A DNA stretch of 64,000 nt from the NCBI RefSeq assembly GCF_029227915.1, contig NC_079885.1, forward strand, positions 16,255,001-16,319,000, in the 5' to 3' direction. Origin of the DNA: Hydractinia symbiolongicarpus (Eukaryota > Cnidaria > Hydrozoa > Anthoathecata > Hydractiniidae). Shown piece by piece: positions 48,180 to 60,248 of the stretch (position 1 is its first letter; the number at the start of each line of letters is the position of its first letter). The translations under genes and the position numbers were made by a program. The notes beneath the pieces are model-generated. The model searched no databases. It was given only the letters and a program-made list of their open reading frames with translations, and was not told the origin of the DNA.

Positions 48180-48298
48180 GTCTACGACCATACCACGATG
48201 AACCCACCTGTTCTCGTCCGATCACGGAAGTTAAGCATCGTCGGGCCGGGATAGTACCTGGATGGGGAACCGCCTGGGAACTCCCGGTGTCGTAGGCT
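48180..48298 (+). rRNA. 5S rRNA: 5S rRNA, copy 85
   Basis: A25C, T79C and G89A. Only two units (84, 85) stand where the first block has three (61-63). Confidence 0.97.
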
Positions 48299-48748
48299 AT
48301 TGACTTTTTCACGTTACATTCTTTATCATTACGACTGTGACGTATCTTTTTCACGCAATAGCCGCTGAGTAAATCAAGTAAGGGACATGATTAGAGGTTG
48401 ATTTTCCTTCAAAAAGGCTACAATCGTGCTGCAATAAATGCGCCACGTCGCAAATGAATGGATTACGAGCATCAGACAAAGAAAATTGCGATGTACTTAC
48501 TTTGCTAATTAACTTTGTCATATGAAAATTAAGTCCGCAAGTACCCTAGATTGCCTTCGTTGGAACTTTTTACCGGAAATCTTAAAGCGCATTATTGTCG
48601 TAAGGAATCGATAGCGCTTGAAAAGAGCTTTCAAATGCACATAAACACGACCTATTTCGGATAATCTAGTCAGGAAATATGACCTTTAAAGTTTAAACCA
48701 TTTTCGATGTAATGTGCTAATAAATCGTAGATATCTGCCCGTTTGTTA

Positions 48749-48867
48749 GTCTACGATCATACCACGATGAACACACCTGTTCTCGTCCGATCACGGAAGT
48801 TAAGCATCGTCGGGCCGGGATAGTACTTGGATGGGGAACCGCCTGGGAACTCCCGGTGTCGTAGGCT
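48749..48867 (+). rRNA. 5S rRNA: 5S rRNA, copy 86
   Basis: C9T and G89A; twin of copy 64. Confidence 0.97.
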
Positions 48868-49318
48868 ATTGACTTTTTCACGTTACATTATTTATCATTA
48901 CGACTGTGACGTATCTTTTTTACGCAATAGCCGCTGAGTAAATCAAGTAAGGGACATGATTAGAAGTTGCTTTCCCTTCAAAACGGCTACAATCTTGCTG
49001 CAATAAATGCGCCAAGTCGCAAATGAATGGATTACGAGCTTCAGACAAAAAAAAATGGCGATGTACTTACTTTGCTAATTAACTTTGTCATATGAAAATT
49101 AAGTCTGCAAGTACCCTAGATTGCCTTCGTTGGAACTTTTTACCGGAAATCTTAAAGTGCATTATTGTCGTAAAGAATCGATAGCGCTTAAAAAGAGCTT
49201 TCAAATGCACATAAACACGACCTATTTCGGATAATCTAGTCAGGAAATATGACCTTTAAAGTTTAAACCATTTTCGATGTAATGTGCTAATAAATCGTAG
49301 ATATCTGCCCGTTTGTTA

Positions 49319-49437
49319 GTCTACGATCATACCACGATGAACACACCTGTTCTCGTCCGATCACGGAAGTTAAGCATCGTCGGGCCGGGATAGTACTTGG
49401 ATGGGGAACCGCCTGGGAACTCCCGGTGTCGTAGGCT
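49319..49437 (+). rRNA. 5S rRNA: 5S rRNA, copy 87
   Basis: C9T and G89A; twin of copy 65 including the A9 run and the 570-bp unit. Confidence 0.97.
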
Positions 49438-49887
49438 ATTGACTTTTTCACGTTACATTATTTATCATTACGACTGTGACGTATCTTTTTTACGCAATAG
49501 CCGCTGAGTAAATCAAGTGAGGGACATGATTAGAAGTTGCTTTCCCTTCAAAACGGCTACAATCTTGCTGCAATAAATGCGCCACGTCGCAAATGAATGG
49601 ATTAAGAGCGTCAGACAAAGAAAATGGCGATGTAGTTACTTTGCTAATTAACTTTGTCATATGAAAATTAAGACTGAAAGTACGCTAGATTGCCTTCGTT
49701 GGAACTTTTTACCGGAAATCTTAAAGCGCATTATTGTCGTAAAGACTCGATAGCGCTTAAAAAGAGCTTTCAAATGCACGTAAACACGACCTATTTCCGA
49801 TCACCCAGTCAAGAAATATGACCTTTAAAGTTTGAACCATTTTCGATGTAATGTGCTAATAAATCGTAGATATCTGCCCGTATGCTT

Positions 49888-50006
49888 GTCTACGACCATA
49901 CCACGATGAACACACCTGTTCTCGTCCGGTCACGGAAGTTAAGCATCGTCGGGCCGGGATAGTACTTGGATGGGGCACCGCCTGGGAACTCCCGGTGTCG
50001 TAGGCT
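49888..50006 (+). rRNA. 5S rRNA: 5S rRNA, copy 88
   Basis: A42G and G89C; twin of copy 66. Confidence 0.97.
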
Positions 50007-50456
50007 ATTGACTTTTTCACGTTACATTATTTATCATTACGACTGTGACGTATCTTTTTTACGCAATAGCCGCTGAGTGAATCAAGTAAGGGACATGATT
50101 AGAAGTTTCTTTCCCTTAAAAAGGGCTACAATCTTGCTGCAATAAATGCGCCACGTCGCAAATGAATGGATTAAGAGCGTCAGACAAAGAAAATTGCGAT
50201 GTAGTTACTTTGCTAATTAACTTTGTCATATGAAAATTAAGACTGAAAGTACACTAGATTGCCTTTGTTGGAATTTTTTACCGGAAATCTTAAAGCGCAT
50301 GGTTGTCGTTAATAATGGATAGCGCTTGAAAAGAGCTTTCAAATGCACATAAACACGACCTACTTCGGATAATCCAGTCAAGAAATATGACCTTTAAAGT
50401 TTAAATCATTTTCGATGTAATGTGCTAGTAAATCGTAGATATCTGCCCGTTTGTTT

Positions 50457-50575
50457 GTCTACGACCATACCACGATGAACACACCTGTTCTCGTCCGATC
50501 ACGGAAGTTAAGCATCGTCGGGCCGAGATAGTACTTGAATGGGGGACCGCCTGGGAACTCCCGGTGCCGTGGGCT
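50457..50575 (+). rRNA. 5S rRNA: 5S rRNA, copy 89 (diverged)
   Basis: G70A, G82A, T111C and A115G with a T4 terminator; twin of copy 67. Confidence 0.9.
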
Positions 50576-51025
50576 ATTGATTTTGTCACGTTACATTATT
50601 TATCATTACGAATGTGACGTATCTTTTTTACGCAATAGCTGCTGAGTAAATCAAGTAAGGGACATGATTAAAAGTTGCTTTCCCTTCAAAACGGCTACAA
50701 TCTTGCTGCAATAAATGCGCCACGTCGCAAATGAATGGATTACGAGCATCAGACAAAGAAAATGGCGATGTAGTTGCTTTGCTAATTAACTTTGTCATAT
50801 GAAAATTAAGTTTGCAAGTACCCTAGATTGCCTTCGTTGGAACTTTTTACCGGAAATCTTAAAGCGCATTATTGTCGTAAAGACTCGATAGCGCTTAAAA
50901 AGAGCTTTCAAATGCACGTAAACACGACCTATTTCCGATCACCCAGTCAAGAAATATGATCTTTAAAGTTTGAACCATTTTCGATGTAATGTGCTAATAA
51001 ATCGTAGATATCTGCCCGTATGCTT

Positions 51026-51144
51026 GTCTACGACCATACCACGATGAACACACCTGTTCTCGTCCGGTCACGGAAGTTAAGCATCGTCGGGCCGGGATAG
51101 TACTTGGATGGGGCACCGCCTGGGAACTCCCGGTGTCGTAGGCT
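51026..51144 (+). rRNA. 5S rRNA: 5S rRNA, copy 90
   Basis: A42G and G89C; twin of copy 68. Confidence 0.97.
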
Positions 51145-51594
51145 ATTGACTTTTTCACGTTACATTATTTATCATTACGACTGTGACGTATCTTTTTTAC
51201 GAAATAGCTGCTGAGTAAATCAAGTAAGGGACATGATTAGAAGTTGCTTTCCCTTCAAAACGGCTACAATCTTGCTGCAATAAATGCGCCACGTCGCAAA
51301 TGAATGGATTAAGAGCGTCAGACAAAGAAAATTGCGATGTAGTTACTTTGCTAATTAACTTTGTCATATGAAAATTAAGACTGAAAGTACACTAGATTGC
51401 CTTCGTTGGAACTTTTTACCGGAAATCTTAAAGCGCATGGTTGTCGTTAATAATGGATAGCGCTTGAAAAGAGCTTTCAAATGCACATAAACACGACCTA
51501 TTTCCGATCACCCAGTCAAGAAATATGACCTTTAAAGTTTAAACCATTTTCGATGTAATGTGCTAATAAATCGTAGATATCTGCCCGTTTGCTT

Positions 51595-51713
51595 GTCTAC
51601 GACCATACCACGATGAACACACCTGTTCTCGTCCGATCACGGAAATTAAGCATCGTCGGGCCGGGATAGTACTTAGATGGGGGACCGCCTGGGAACTCCC
51701 GGTGTCGTAGTCT
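51595..51713 (+). rRNA. 5S rRNA: 5S rRNA, copy 91
   Basis: G51A, G81A and G117T; twin of copy 69. Confidence 0.96.
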
Positions 51714-52163
51714 ATTGACTTTTTCACGTTACATTATTTATCATTGCGACTGTGACGTATCTTTTTTACGCAATAGCCGCTGAGTAAATCAAGTAAGGGA
51801 CGTGATTATAAGTTTCTTTCCCTTCAAAACGGCTACAATCTGGCTGCAATAAATGCGCCACGTCGCAAATGAATGGATTACGAGCATCAGACAAAGAAAA
51901 TGGCGATGTAGTTGCTTTGCTAATTAACTTTGTCATATGAAAATTAAGTCTACAAGTACCCTAGATTGCCTTCGTTGGAACTTTTTACCGGAAATCTTAA
52001 AGCGCATGGTTGTCGTAATTAATGGATAGCGCCTGAAAAGAGCTTTCAAATGCACATGAACACGACCTATTTGGGATGATTCAGTCAAGAAATATGACCT
52101 TTAAATTTTAAACCATTTTCGATGTAATGTGCTAATAAATCGTAGATATCTGCCCGTTTGTTT

Positions 52164-52282
52164 GTCTACGACCATACCACGATGAACACACCTGTTCTCG
52201 TCCGATCACGGAAGTTAAGCATCGTCGGGCCGGGATAGTACTTGGATAGGGGACCGCCTGGGTACTCCCAGTGTCGTAGTCT
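52164..52282 (+). rRNA. 5S rRNA: 5S rRNA, copy 92
   Basis: G85A, A100T, G107A and G117T; twin of copy 70 and last gene of the second 12.5-kb block. Confidence 0.92.
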
Positions 52283-52732
52283 ATTGACTTTTTCACGTTA
52301 CATTATTTATCATTACGACTGTGACATATCTTTTTTACGCAATAGCCGCTGAGTAAATCAAGTAAGGGACGTGATTATAAGTTTCTTTTCCTTCAAAACG
52401 GCTACAATCTTGCTGCAATAAATGCGCCACGTCGCAAATGAATGGATTACGAGCGTCAGACAAAGAAAATGGCGATGTACTCACTTTGCTAATTAACTTT
52501 GTCATATGAAAATTAAGTCTGCAAGTACCCTAGATTGCCTTCGTTGGAACTTTTTACCGGAAATCTTAAAGCGCATTATTGTCGTAATTAATGGATAGCG
52601 CCTGAAAAGAGCTTTCAAATGCACATGAACACGACCTATTTGGGATGATTCAGTCAAGAAATATGACCTTTAAATTTTAAACCATTTTCGATGTAATGTG
52701 CTAATAAATCGTAGATATCTGCCCGTTTGTTT

Positions 52733-52851
52733 GTCTACGACCATACCACGATGAACACACCTGTTCTCGTCCGATCACGGAAGTTAAGCATCGTCGGGCC
52801 GGGATAGTACTTGGATGGGGGACCGCCTGGGAACTCCCGGTGTCGTAGTCT
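52733..52851 (+). rRNA. 5S rRNA: 5S rRNA, copy 93
   Basis: G117T only. First gene to the right of the duplicated blocks. Confidence 0.97.
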
Positions 52852-53301
52852 ATTGACTTTTTCACGTTACATTATTTATCATTACGACTGTGACATATCT
52901 TTTTTACGCAATAGCCGCTGAGTAAATCAAGTAAGGGACGTGATTATAAGTTTCTTTCCCTTCAAAACGGCTACAATCTGGCTGCAATAAATGCGCCACG
53001 TCGCAAATGAATGGATTACGAGCGTCAGACAAAGAAAATGGCGATGTAGTTAATTTGCTAATTAACTTTGTCATATGAAAATTAAGTCTGCAAGTACCCT
53101 AGATTGCCTTCGTTGGAACTTTTTACCGGAAATCTTAAAGCGCATGGTTGTCGTAATTAATGGATAGCGCCTGAAAAGAGCTTTCAAATGCACATAAACA
53201 CGACCTATTTGGGATGATTCAGTCAAGAAATATGACCTTTAAAGTTTAAACCATTTTCGATGTAATGTGCTAATAAATCGTAGATATCTGCCCGTTTGTT
53301 T

Positions 53302-53420
53302 GTCTACGACCATACCACGATGAACCCACCTGTTCTCGTCCGATCACGGAAGTTAAGCATCGTCGGGCCGGGATAGTACTTGGATGGGGAACCGCCTGGG
53401 AACTCCCGGTGTCGTAGTCT
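53302..53420 (+). rRNA. 5S rRNA: 5S rRNA, copy 94
   Basis: A25C, G89A and G117T, the same gene variant as copy 11. Confidence 0.97.
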
Positions 53421-53870
53421 ATTGACTTTTTCACGTTACATTATTTATCATTACGACTGTGACGTATCTTTTTTACGCAATAGCCGCTGAGTAAATCAAG
53501 TAAAGGACGTGATTATAAGTTGATTTCCCTTCAAAACGGCTACAATCTGGCTGCAATAAATGCGCCACGTCGCAAATGAATGGATTACGAGCGTCAGACA
53601 AAGAAAATGGCGATGTACTCACTTTACTAATTAACTTTGTCATATGAAAATTAAGTCTGCAAGTACCCTAGATTGCCTTCGTTGGAACTTTTTACCGGAA
53701 ATCTTAAAGCGCGTTATTGTCGTAAAGAATCGATAGCGCTTAAAAAGAGCTTTCAAATGCACATAAACACGACCTATTTCCGATCGCCCAGTCAAGAAAT
53801 ATGACCTTTAAATTTTGATCCATTTGCGATGTAATGTGCTAATTAATCGTAGATATCTGCCCGTTTGTTA

Positions 53871-53989
53871 GTCTACGATCATACCACGATGAACACACCT
53901 GTTCTCGTCCGATCACGGAAGTTAAGCATCGTCGGGCCGGGATAGTACTTGGATGGGGAACCGTCTGGGAACTCCCGGTGTCGTAGGCT
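53871..53989 (+). rRNA. 5S rRNA: 5S rRNA, copy 95
   Basis: C9T, G89A and C94T. C94T turns an A.C mismatch at 83-94 into an A-U pair. The -30 element is TAATTAAT. Confidence 0.96.
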
Positions 53990-54439
53990 ATTGACTTTTT
54001 CACGTTACATTATTTATCATTACGACTGTGACGTATCTTTTTTACGCAATAGCCGCTGAGTAAATCAAGTAAGGGACATGATTAGAAGTTGCTTTCCCTT
54101 CAAAACGGCTACAATCTTGCTTCAATAAATGCGCCACGTCGCAAATGAATGGATTAAAAGCGTCAGACAAAGAAAATGGCGATGTAGTTACTTTTCTAAT
54201 TAACTTTGTCATATGAAAATTAAGACTGAAAGTACACTAGATTGCCTTCGTTGGAACTTTTTACCGGAAATCTTAAAGCGCATGGTTGTCGTTAATAATG
54301 GATAGCGGTTGAAAAGAGCTTTCAAATGCACATAAACACGACCTATTTCGGATAATCCAGTCAAGAAATATGACCTTTAAAATTTAAACCATTTTCGATG
54401 TAATGTGCTAATAAATCGTAGATATCTGCCCGTTTGTTT

Positions 54440-54558
54440 GTCTACGACCATACCACGATGAACACACCTGTTCTCGTCCGATCACGGAAGTTAAGCATCG
54501 TCGGGCCGGGATAGTACTTGGATGGGGTACCGCCTGGGAACTCCCGGTGTCGTAGGCT
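54440..54558 (+). rRNA. 5S rRNA: 5S rRNA, copy 96
   Basis: G89T only, the single T at this variable loop position. The near terminator is broken to TTTG. Confidence 0.96.
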
Positions 54559-54564
54559 ATTGAC

Positions 54565-54568
54565 TTTG
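54565..54568 (+). terminator. Broken near terminator TTTG after copy 96
   Basis: Only three T remain before G. Three T are normally too few for Pol III to stop. Confidence 0.7.
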
Positions 54569-55008
54569 TCACGTTACATTATTTATCATTACGAATGTGA
54601 CGTATCTTTTTTACGCAATAGCCGCTGAGTAAATCAAGTAAGGGACATGATTAGAAGTTGCTTTCCCTTCAAAACGGCTACAATCTTGCTGCAATAAATG
54701 CGCCACGTCGCAAACGAATGGATTACGAGCGTCAGACAAAGAAAATGGCTATGTACTTACTTTGCTAATTAACTTTGTCATATGAAAATTAAGTTTGCAA
54801 GTACCCTAGATTGCCTTCGTTGGAACTTTTTACCGAAAATCTTAAAGCGCATTATTGTCGTAAAGACTCGATAGCGCTTAAAAAGAGCTTTCAAATGCAC
54901 ATAAACACGACCTATTTCCGATCACCCAGTCAAGAAATATGACCTTTAAAGTTTGAACCATTTTCGATGTAATGTGCTAATAAATCGTAGATATCTGCCC
55001 GTATGCTT

Positions 55009-55127
55009 GTCTACGACCATACCACGATGAACACACCTGTTGTCGTCCGGTCACGGAAGTTAAGCATCGTCGGGCCGGGATAGTACTTGGATGGGGCACC
55101 GCCTGGGAACTCCCGGTGTCGTAGGCT
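55009..55127 (+). rRNA. 5S rRNA: 5S rRNA, copy 97
   Basis: C34G, A42G and G89C. Alternates with units of other subfamilies in the right-hand part of the array. Confidence 0.96.
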
Positions 55128-55577
55128 ATTGACTTTTTCACGTTACATTATTTATCAATACGACTGTGACGTATCTTTTTTACGCAATAGCCGCTGAGTG
55201 AATCAAGTAAGGGACATGATTAGAAGTTTCTTTCCCTTAAAAAGGGCTACAATCTTGCTGCAATAAATGCGCCACATCGCCAATGAATGGATTAAGAGCG
55301 TCAGACAAAGAAAATTGCGATGTAGTTACTTTGCTAATTAACTTTGTCATATGAAAATTAAGACTGAAAGTACACTAGATTGCCTTCGTTGGAACTTTTT
55401 ACCGGAAATCTTAAAGCGCATGGTTGTCGTTAATAATGGATAGCGCTTGAAAAGAGCTTTCAAATGCACATAAACACGACCTACTTCGGATAATCCAGTC
55501 AAAAAATATGACCTTTAAAGTTTAAACCATTTTCGATGTAATGTGCTAGTAAATCGTAGATATCTGCCCGTTTGTTT

Positions 55578-55696
55578 GTCTACGACCATACCACGATGAA
55601 CACACCTGTTCTCGTCCGATCACGGAAGTTAAGCATCGTCGGGCCGAGATAGTACTTGGATGGGGGACCGCCTGGGAACTCCCGGTGTCGTGGGCT
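55578..55696 (+). rRNA. 5S rRNA: 5S rRNA, copy 98
   Basis: G70A and A115G (U.G in helix I). The -30 element is TAGTAAAT. Confidence 0.96.
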
Positions 55697-56146
55697 ATTG
55701 ACTTTTTCACGTTACATTATTTATCATTACGAATGTGACGTATCTTTTTTACGCAATAGCTGCTGAGTAAATCAAGTAAGGGACATGATTAGAAGTTGCT
55801 TTCCCTTCAAAGCGGCTACAATCTTGCTGCAATAAATGCGCCACGACGCAAATGAATGGATTACGAGCGTCAGACAAAGAAAATGGCTATGTACTTACTT
55901 TGCTAATTAACTTTGTCATATGAAAATTAAGTTTGCAAGTACCCTAGATTGCCTTCGTTGGAACTTTTTACCGGAAATCTTAAAGCGCATTATTGTCGTA
56001 AAGACTCGATAGTGCTTAAAAAGAGCTTTCAAATGCACATAAACACGACCTATTTCCGATCACCCAGTCAAGAAATATGACCTTTAAAGTTTAATCCATT
56101 TTCGATGTAATGTGCTAATAAATCGTAGATATCTGCCCGTTTGTTT

Positions 56147-56265
56147 GTCTACGACCATACCACGATGAACACACCTGTTCTCGTCCGATCAAGGAAGTTA
56201 AGCATCGTCGGGCCGGGATAGTACTTGGATGGGGGACCGCCTGGGAACTCCCGGTGTCGTAGTCT
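56147..56265 (+). rRNA. 5S rRNA: 5S rRNA, copy 99
   Basis: C46A (mismatch 31-46 in helix III) and G117T. Confidence 0.94.
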
Positions 56266-56715
56266 ATTGACTTTTTCACGTTACATTATTTATCATTACG
56301 AATGTGACGTATCTTTTTTACGCAATAGCCGCTGAGTAAATCAAGTAAGGGACGTGATTATAAGTTTCTTTCCCTTCAAAACGGCTACAATCTGGCTGCA
56401 ATAAATGCGCCACGTCGCAAATGAATGGATTACGAGCATCAGACAAAGAAAATGGCGATGTAGTTTCTTTGCTAATTAACTTTGTCATATGAAAATTAAG
56501 TCTACAAGTACCCTAGATTGCCTTCGTTGGAACTTTTTACCGGAAATCTTAAAGCGCATGGTTGTCGTAATTAATGGATAGCACCTGCAAAGAGCTTTCA
56601 AATGCACATGAACACGACCTATTTGGGATGATTCAGTCAAAAAATATGACCTTTAAATTTTAAACCATTTTCGATGTAATGTGCTAATAAATCGTAGATA
56701 TCTGCCCGTTTGTTT

Positions 56716-56834
56716 GTCTACGACCATACCACGATGAACACACCTGTTCTCGTCCGATCACGGAAGTTAAGCATCGTCGGGCCGGGATAGTACTTGGATG
56801 GGGCACCGCCTGGGAACTCCCGGTGTCGTAGTCT
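56716..56834 (+). rRNA. 5S rRNA: 5S rRNA, copy 100
   Basis: G89C and G117T, an unusual pairing of two otherwise separate subfamily markers. Confidence 0.96.
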
Positions 56835-57284
56835 ATTGACTTTTTCACGTTACATTATTTATCATTACGACTGTGACATATCTTTTTTACGCAATAGCCG
56901 CTGAGTAAATCAAGTAAGGGACGTGATTATAAGTTTCTTTCCCTTCAAAACGGCTACAATCTGGCTGCAATAAATGCGCCACGTCGCAAATGAATGGATT
57001 ACGAGCGTCAGACAAAGAAAACGGCGATGTAGTTAATTTGCTAATTAACTTTGTCATATGAAAATTAAGTCTGCAAGTACCCTAGATTGCCTTCGTTGGA
57101 ACTTTTTACCGGAAATCTTAAAGCGCATTATTGTCGTAATTAATGGATAGCGCCTGAAAAGAGCTTTCAAATGCACATAAACACGACCTATTTGGGATGA
57201 TTCAGTCAAGAAATATGACCTTTAAAGTTTAAACCATTTTCGATGTAATGTGCTAATAAATCGTAGATATCTGCCCGTTTGTTT

Positions 57285-57403
57285 GTCTACGACCATACCA
57301 CGATGAACCCACCTGTTCTCGTCCGATCACGGAAGTTAAGCATCGTCGGGCCGGGATAGTACCTGGATGCGGAACCGCCTGGGAACTCCTGGTGTCGTAG
57401 TCT
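57285..57403 (+). rRNA. 5S rRNA: 5S rRNA, copy 101 (diverged)
   Basis: A25C, T79C, G86C, G89A, C106T and G117T. G86C breaks the loop-closing pair of helix IV and C106T gives G.U in helix V. Confidence 0.91.
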
Positions 57404-57853
57404 ATTGACTTTTTCACGTTACATTATTTATCATTACGACTGTGACGTATCTTTTTTACGCAATAGCCGCTGAGTAAATCAAGTAAAGGACGTGATTAGA
57501 AGTTGCTTTCCCTTCAAAACGGCTACAATCTTGCTGCAATAAATGCGCCACGACGCAAATGAATGGATTAAAAGCGTCAGACAAAGAAAATGGCGATGTA
57601 GTTACTTTGCTAATTAACTTTGTCATATGAAAAGTAAGACTGAAAGTACACTAGATTGCCTTCGTTGGAACTTTTTACCGAAAATCTTAAAGCGCATGGT
57701 TGTCGTTAATAATGGATAGCGGTTGAAAAGAGCTTTCAAATGCACATAAACACGACCTATTTCGGATAATCCAGTCAAGAAATATGACCTTTAAAGTTTA
57801 AACCGTTTTCGATGTAATGTGCTAATAAATCGTAGATATCTGCCCGTTTGTTT

Positions 57854-57972
57854 GTCTACGACCATACCACGATGAACACACCTGTTCTCGTCCGATCACG
57901 GAAGTTAAGCATCGTCGGGCCGGGATAGTACTTGGATGGGGGACCGCCTGGGAACTCCCGGTGTCGTAGGCT
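57854..57972 (+). rRNA. 5S rRNA: 5S rRNA, copy 102 (exact consensus)
   Basis: Matches the window consensus at all 119 positions. The near terminator is nevertheless TTTG, so termination would fall to the far T6 run about 50 nt downstream. Confidence 0.97.
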
Positions 57973-57978
57973 ATTGAC

Positions 57979-57982
57979 TTTG
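57979..57982 (+). terminator. Broken near terminator TTTG after copy 102
   Basis: Same T-to-G change as after copy 96, next to an exact consensus gene. Confidence 0.7.
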
Positions 57983-58422
57983 TCACGTTACATTATTTAT
58001 CATTACGAATGTGACGTATCTTTTTTACGCAATAGCCGCTGAGTAAATCAAGTAAGGGACATGATTAGAAGTTGCTTTCCCTTCAAAACGGCTACAATCT
58101 TGCTGCAATAAATGCGCCACGTCGCAAACGAATGGATTACGAGCGTCAGACAAAGAAAATGGCTATGTACTTACTTTGCTAATTAAGTTTGTCATATGAA
58201 AATTAAGTTTGCAAGTACCCTAGATTGCCTTCGTTGGAACTTTTTACCGAAAATCTTAAAGCGCATTATTGTCGTAAAGACTCGATAGCGCTTAAAAAGA
58301 GCTTTGAAATGCACATAAACACGACCTATTTCCGATCACCCAGTCAAGAAATATGACCTTTAAAGTTTAAACCATTTTCGATGTAATGTGCTAATAAATC
58401 GTAGATATCTGCCCGTTTGTTT

Positions 58423-58541
58423 GTCTACGACCATACCACGATGAACACACCTGTTCTCGTCCGATCACGGAAGTTAAGCATCGTCGGGCCGGGATAGTAC
58501 TTGGATGGGGGACCGCCTGGGAACTCCCGGTGTCGTAGGCT
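58423..58541 (+). rRNA. 5S rRNA: 5S rRNA, copy 103 (exact consensus)
   Basis: Matches the consensus at all positions and, like copy 102, has a TTTG near terminator. It follows copy 102 directly, which breaks the local dimer alternation. Confidence 0.97.
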
Positions 58542-58547
58542 ATTGAC

Positions 58548-58551
58548 TTTG
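58548..58551 (+). terminator. Broken near terminator TTTG after copy 103
   Basis: Same allele as after copy 102, next to an exact consensus gene. Confidence 0.7.
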
Positions 58552-58991
58552 TCACGTTACATTATTTATCATTACGAATGTGACGTATCTTTTTTACGCA
58601 ATAGCCGCTGAGTAAATCAAGTAAGGGACATGATTAGAAGTTGCTTTCCCTTCAAAACGGCTACAATCTTGCTGCAATAAATGCGCCACGTCGCAAACGA
58701 ATGGATTACGAGCGTCAGACAAAGAAAATGGCTATGTACTTACTTTGCTAATTAAGTTTGTCATATGAAAATTAAGTTTGCAAGTACCCTAGATTGCCTT
58801 CGTTGGAACTTTTTACCGAAAATCTTAAAGCGCATTATTGTCGTAAAGACTCGATAGCGCTTAAAAAGAGCTTTGAAATGCACATAAACACGACCTATTT
58901 CCGATCACCCAGTCAAGAAATATGACCTTTAAAGTTTGAACCATTTTCGATGTAATGTGCTAATAAATCGTAGATATCTGCCCGTATGCTT

Positions 58992-59110
58992 GTCTACGAC
59001 CATACCACGATGAACACACCTGTTCTCGTCCGGTCACGGAAGTTAAGCATCGTCGGGCCGGGATAGTACTTGGATGGGGCACCGCCTGGGAACTCCCGGT
59101 GTCGTAGGCT
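58992..59110 (+). rRNA. 5S rRNA: 5S rRNA, copy 104
   Basis: A42G and G89C with a normal T5 terminator. Confidence 0.97.
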
Positions 59111-59560
59111 ATTGACTTTTTCACGTTACATTATTTATCATTACGACTGTGACGTATCTTTTTTACGCAATAGCCGCTGAGTAAATCAAGTAAGGGACAT
59201 GATTAGAAGTTGCTTTCCCTTCAAAACGGCTACAATATTGCTGCAATAAATGCGCCACGTCGCAAATGAATGGATTAAAAGCGTCAGACAAAGAAAATGG
59301 CGATGTAGTTACTTTGCTAATTAACTTTGTCATATGAAAATTAAGACTGAAAGTACACTAGATTGCCTTCGTTGGAACTTTTTACCGGAAATCTTAAAGC
59401 GCATGGTTGTCGTTAATGATGGATAGCGGTAGAAAAGAGCTTTCAAATGCACATAAACACGACCTATTTCGGATAATCTAGTCAAGAAATATGACCTTTA
59501 AAGTTTAAACCATTTTCGATGTAATGTGCTAATAAATCGTAGATATCTGCCCGTTTGTTT

Positions 59561-59679
59561 GTCTACGACCATACCACGATGAACACACCTGTTCTCGTCC
59601 GATCACGGAAGTTAAGCATCGTCGGGCCGGGATAGTACTTGGATGGGGGACCACCTGGGAACTCCCGGTGTCGTAGGCT
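59561..59679 (+). rRNA. 5S rRNA: 5S rRNA, copy 105
   Basis: G93A only (U.G to U-A at 84-93 in helix IV, pairing kept). The near terminator is TTTG. Confidence 0.96.
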
Positions 59680-59685
59680 ATTGAC

Positions 59686-59689
59686 TTTG
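59686..59689 (+). terminator. Broken near terminator TTTG after copy 105
   Basis: Fourth unit with the T-to-G allele. Confidence 0.7.
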
Positions 59690-60129
59690 TCACGTTACAT
59701 TATTTATCATTACGAATGTGACGTATCTTTTTTACGCAATAGCCGCTGAGTAAATCAAGTAAGGGACATGATTAGAAGTTGCTTTCCCTTCAAAACGGCT
59801 ACAATCTTGCTGCAATAAATGCGCCACGTCGCAAACGAATGGATTACGAGCGTCAGACAAAGAAAATGGCTATGTACTTACTTTGCTAATTAACTTTGTC
59901 ATATGAAAATTAAGTTTGCAAGTACCCTTGATTGCCTTCGTTGGAACTTTTTACCGAAAATCTTAAAGCGCATTATTGTCGTAAAGACTCGATAGCGCTT
60001 AAAAAGAGCTTTCAAATGCACATAAACACGACCTATTTCCGATCACCCAGTCAAGAAATATGACCTTTAAAGTTTGAACCATTTTCGATGTAATGTGCTA
60101 ATAAATCGTAGATATCTGCCCGGTTGCTT

Positions 60130-60248
60130 CTCTACGACCATACCACGATGAACACACCTGTTCTCGTCCGGTCACGGAAGTTAAGCATCGTCGGGCCGGG
60201 ATAGTACTTGGATGGGGCGCCGCCTGGGAACTCCCGGTGTCGTAGGCT
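60130..60248 (+). rRNA. 5S rRNA: 5S rRNA, copy 106
   Basis: G1C, A42G, G89C and A90G. The first base no longer pairs with C118. Same as copy 108. Confidence 0.93.

Larger units (their letters stand above)
39932..52449 (+). repeat. 12.5-kb tandem block, second copy (22 genes, copies 71-92)
   Basis: Second copy of 27,414-39,931. Since duplication it gained two units (copies 75, 76) and lost two (one matching copy 58, one of the 61-63 run), so length is unchanged. The offset rises to 13,656 and falls back through 13,087 to 12,518. Confidence 0.9.
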
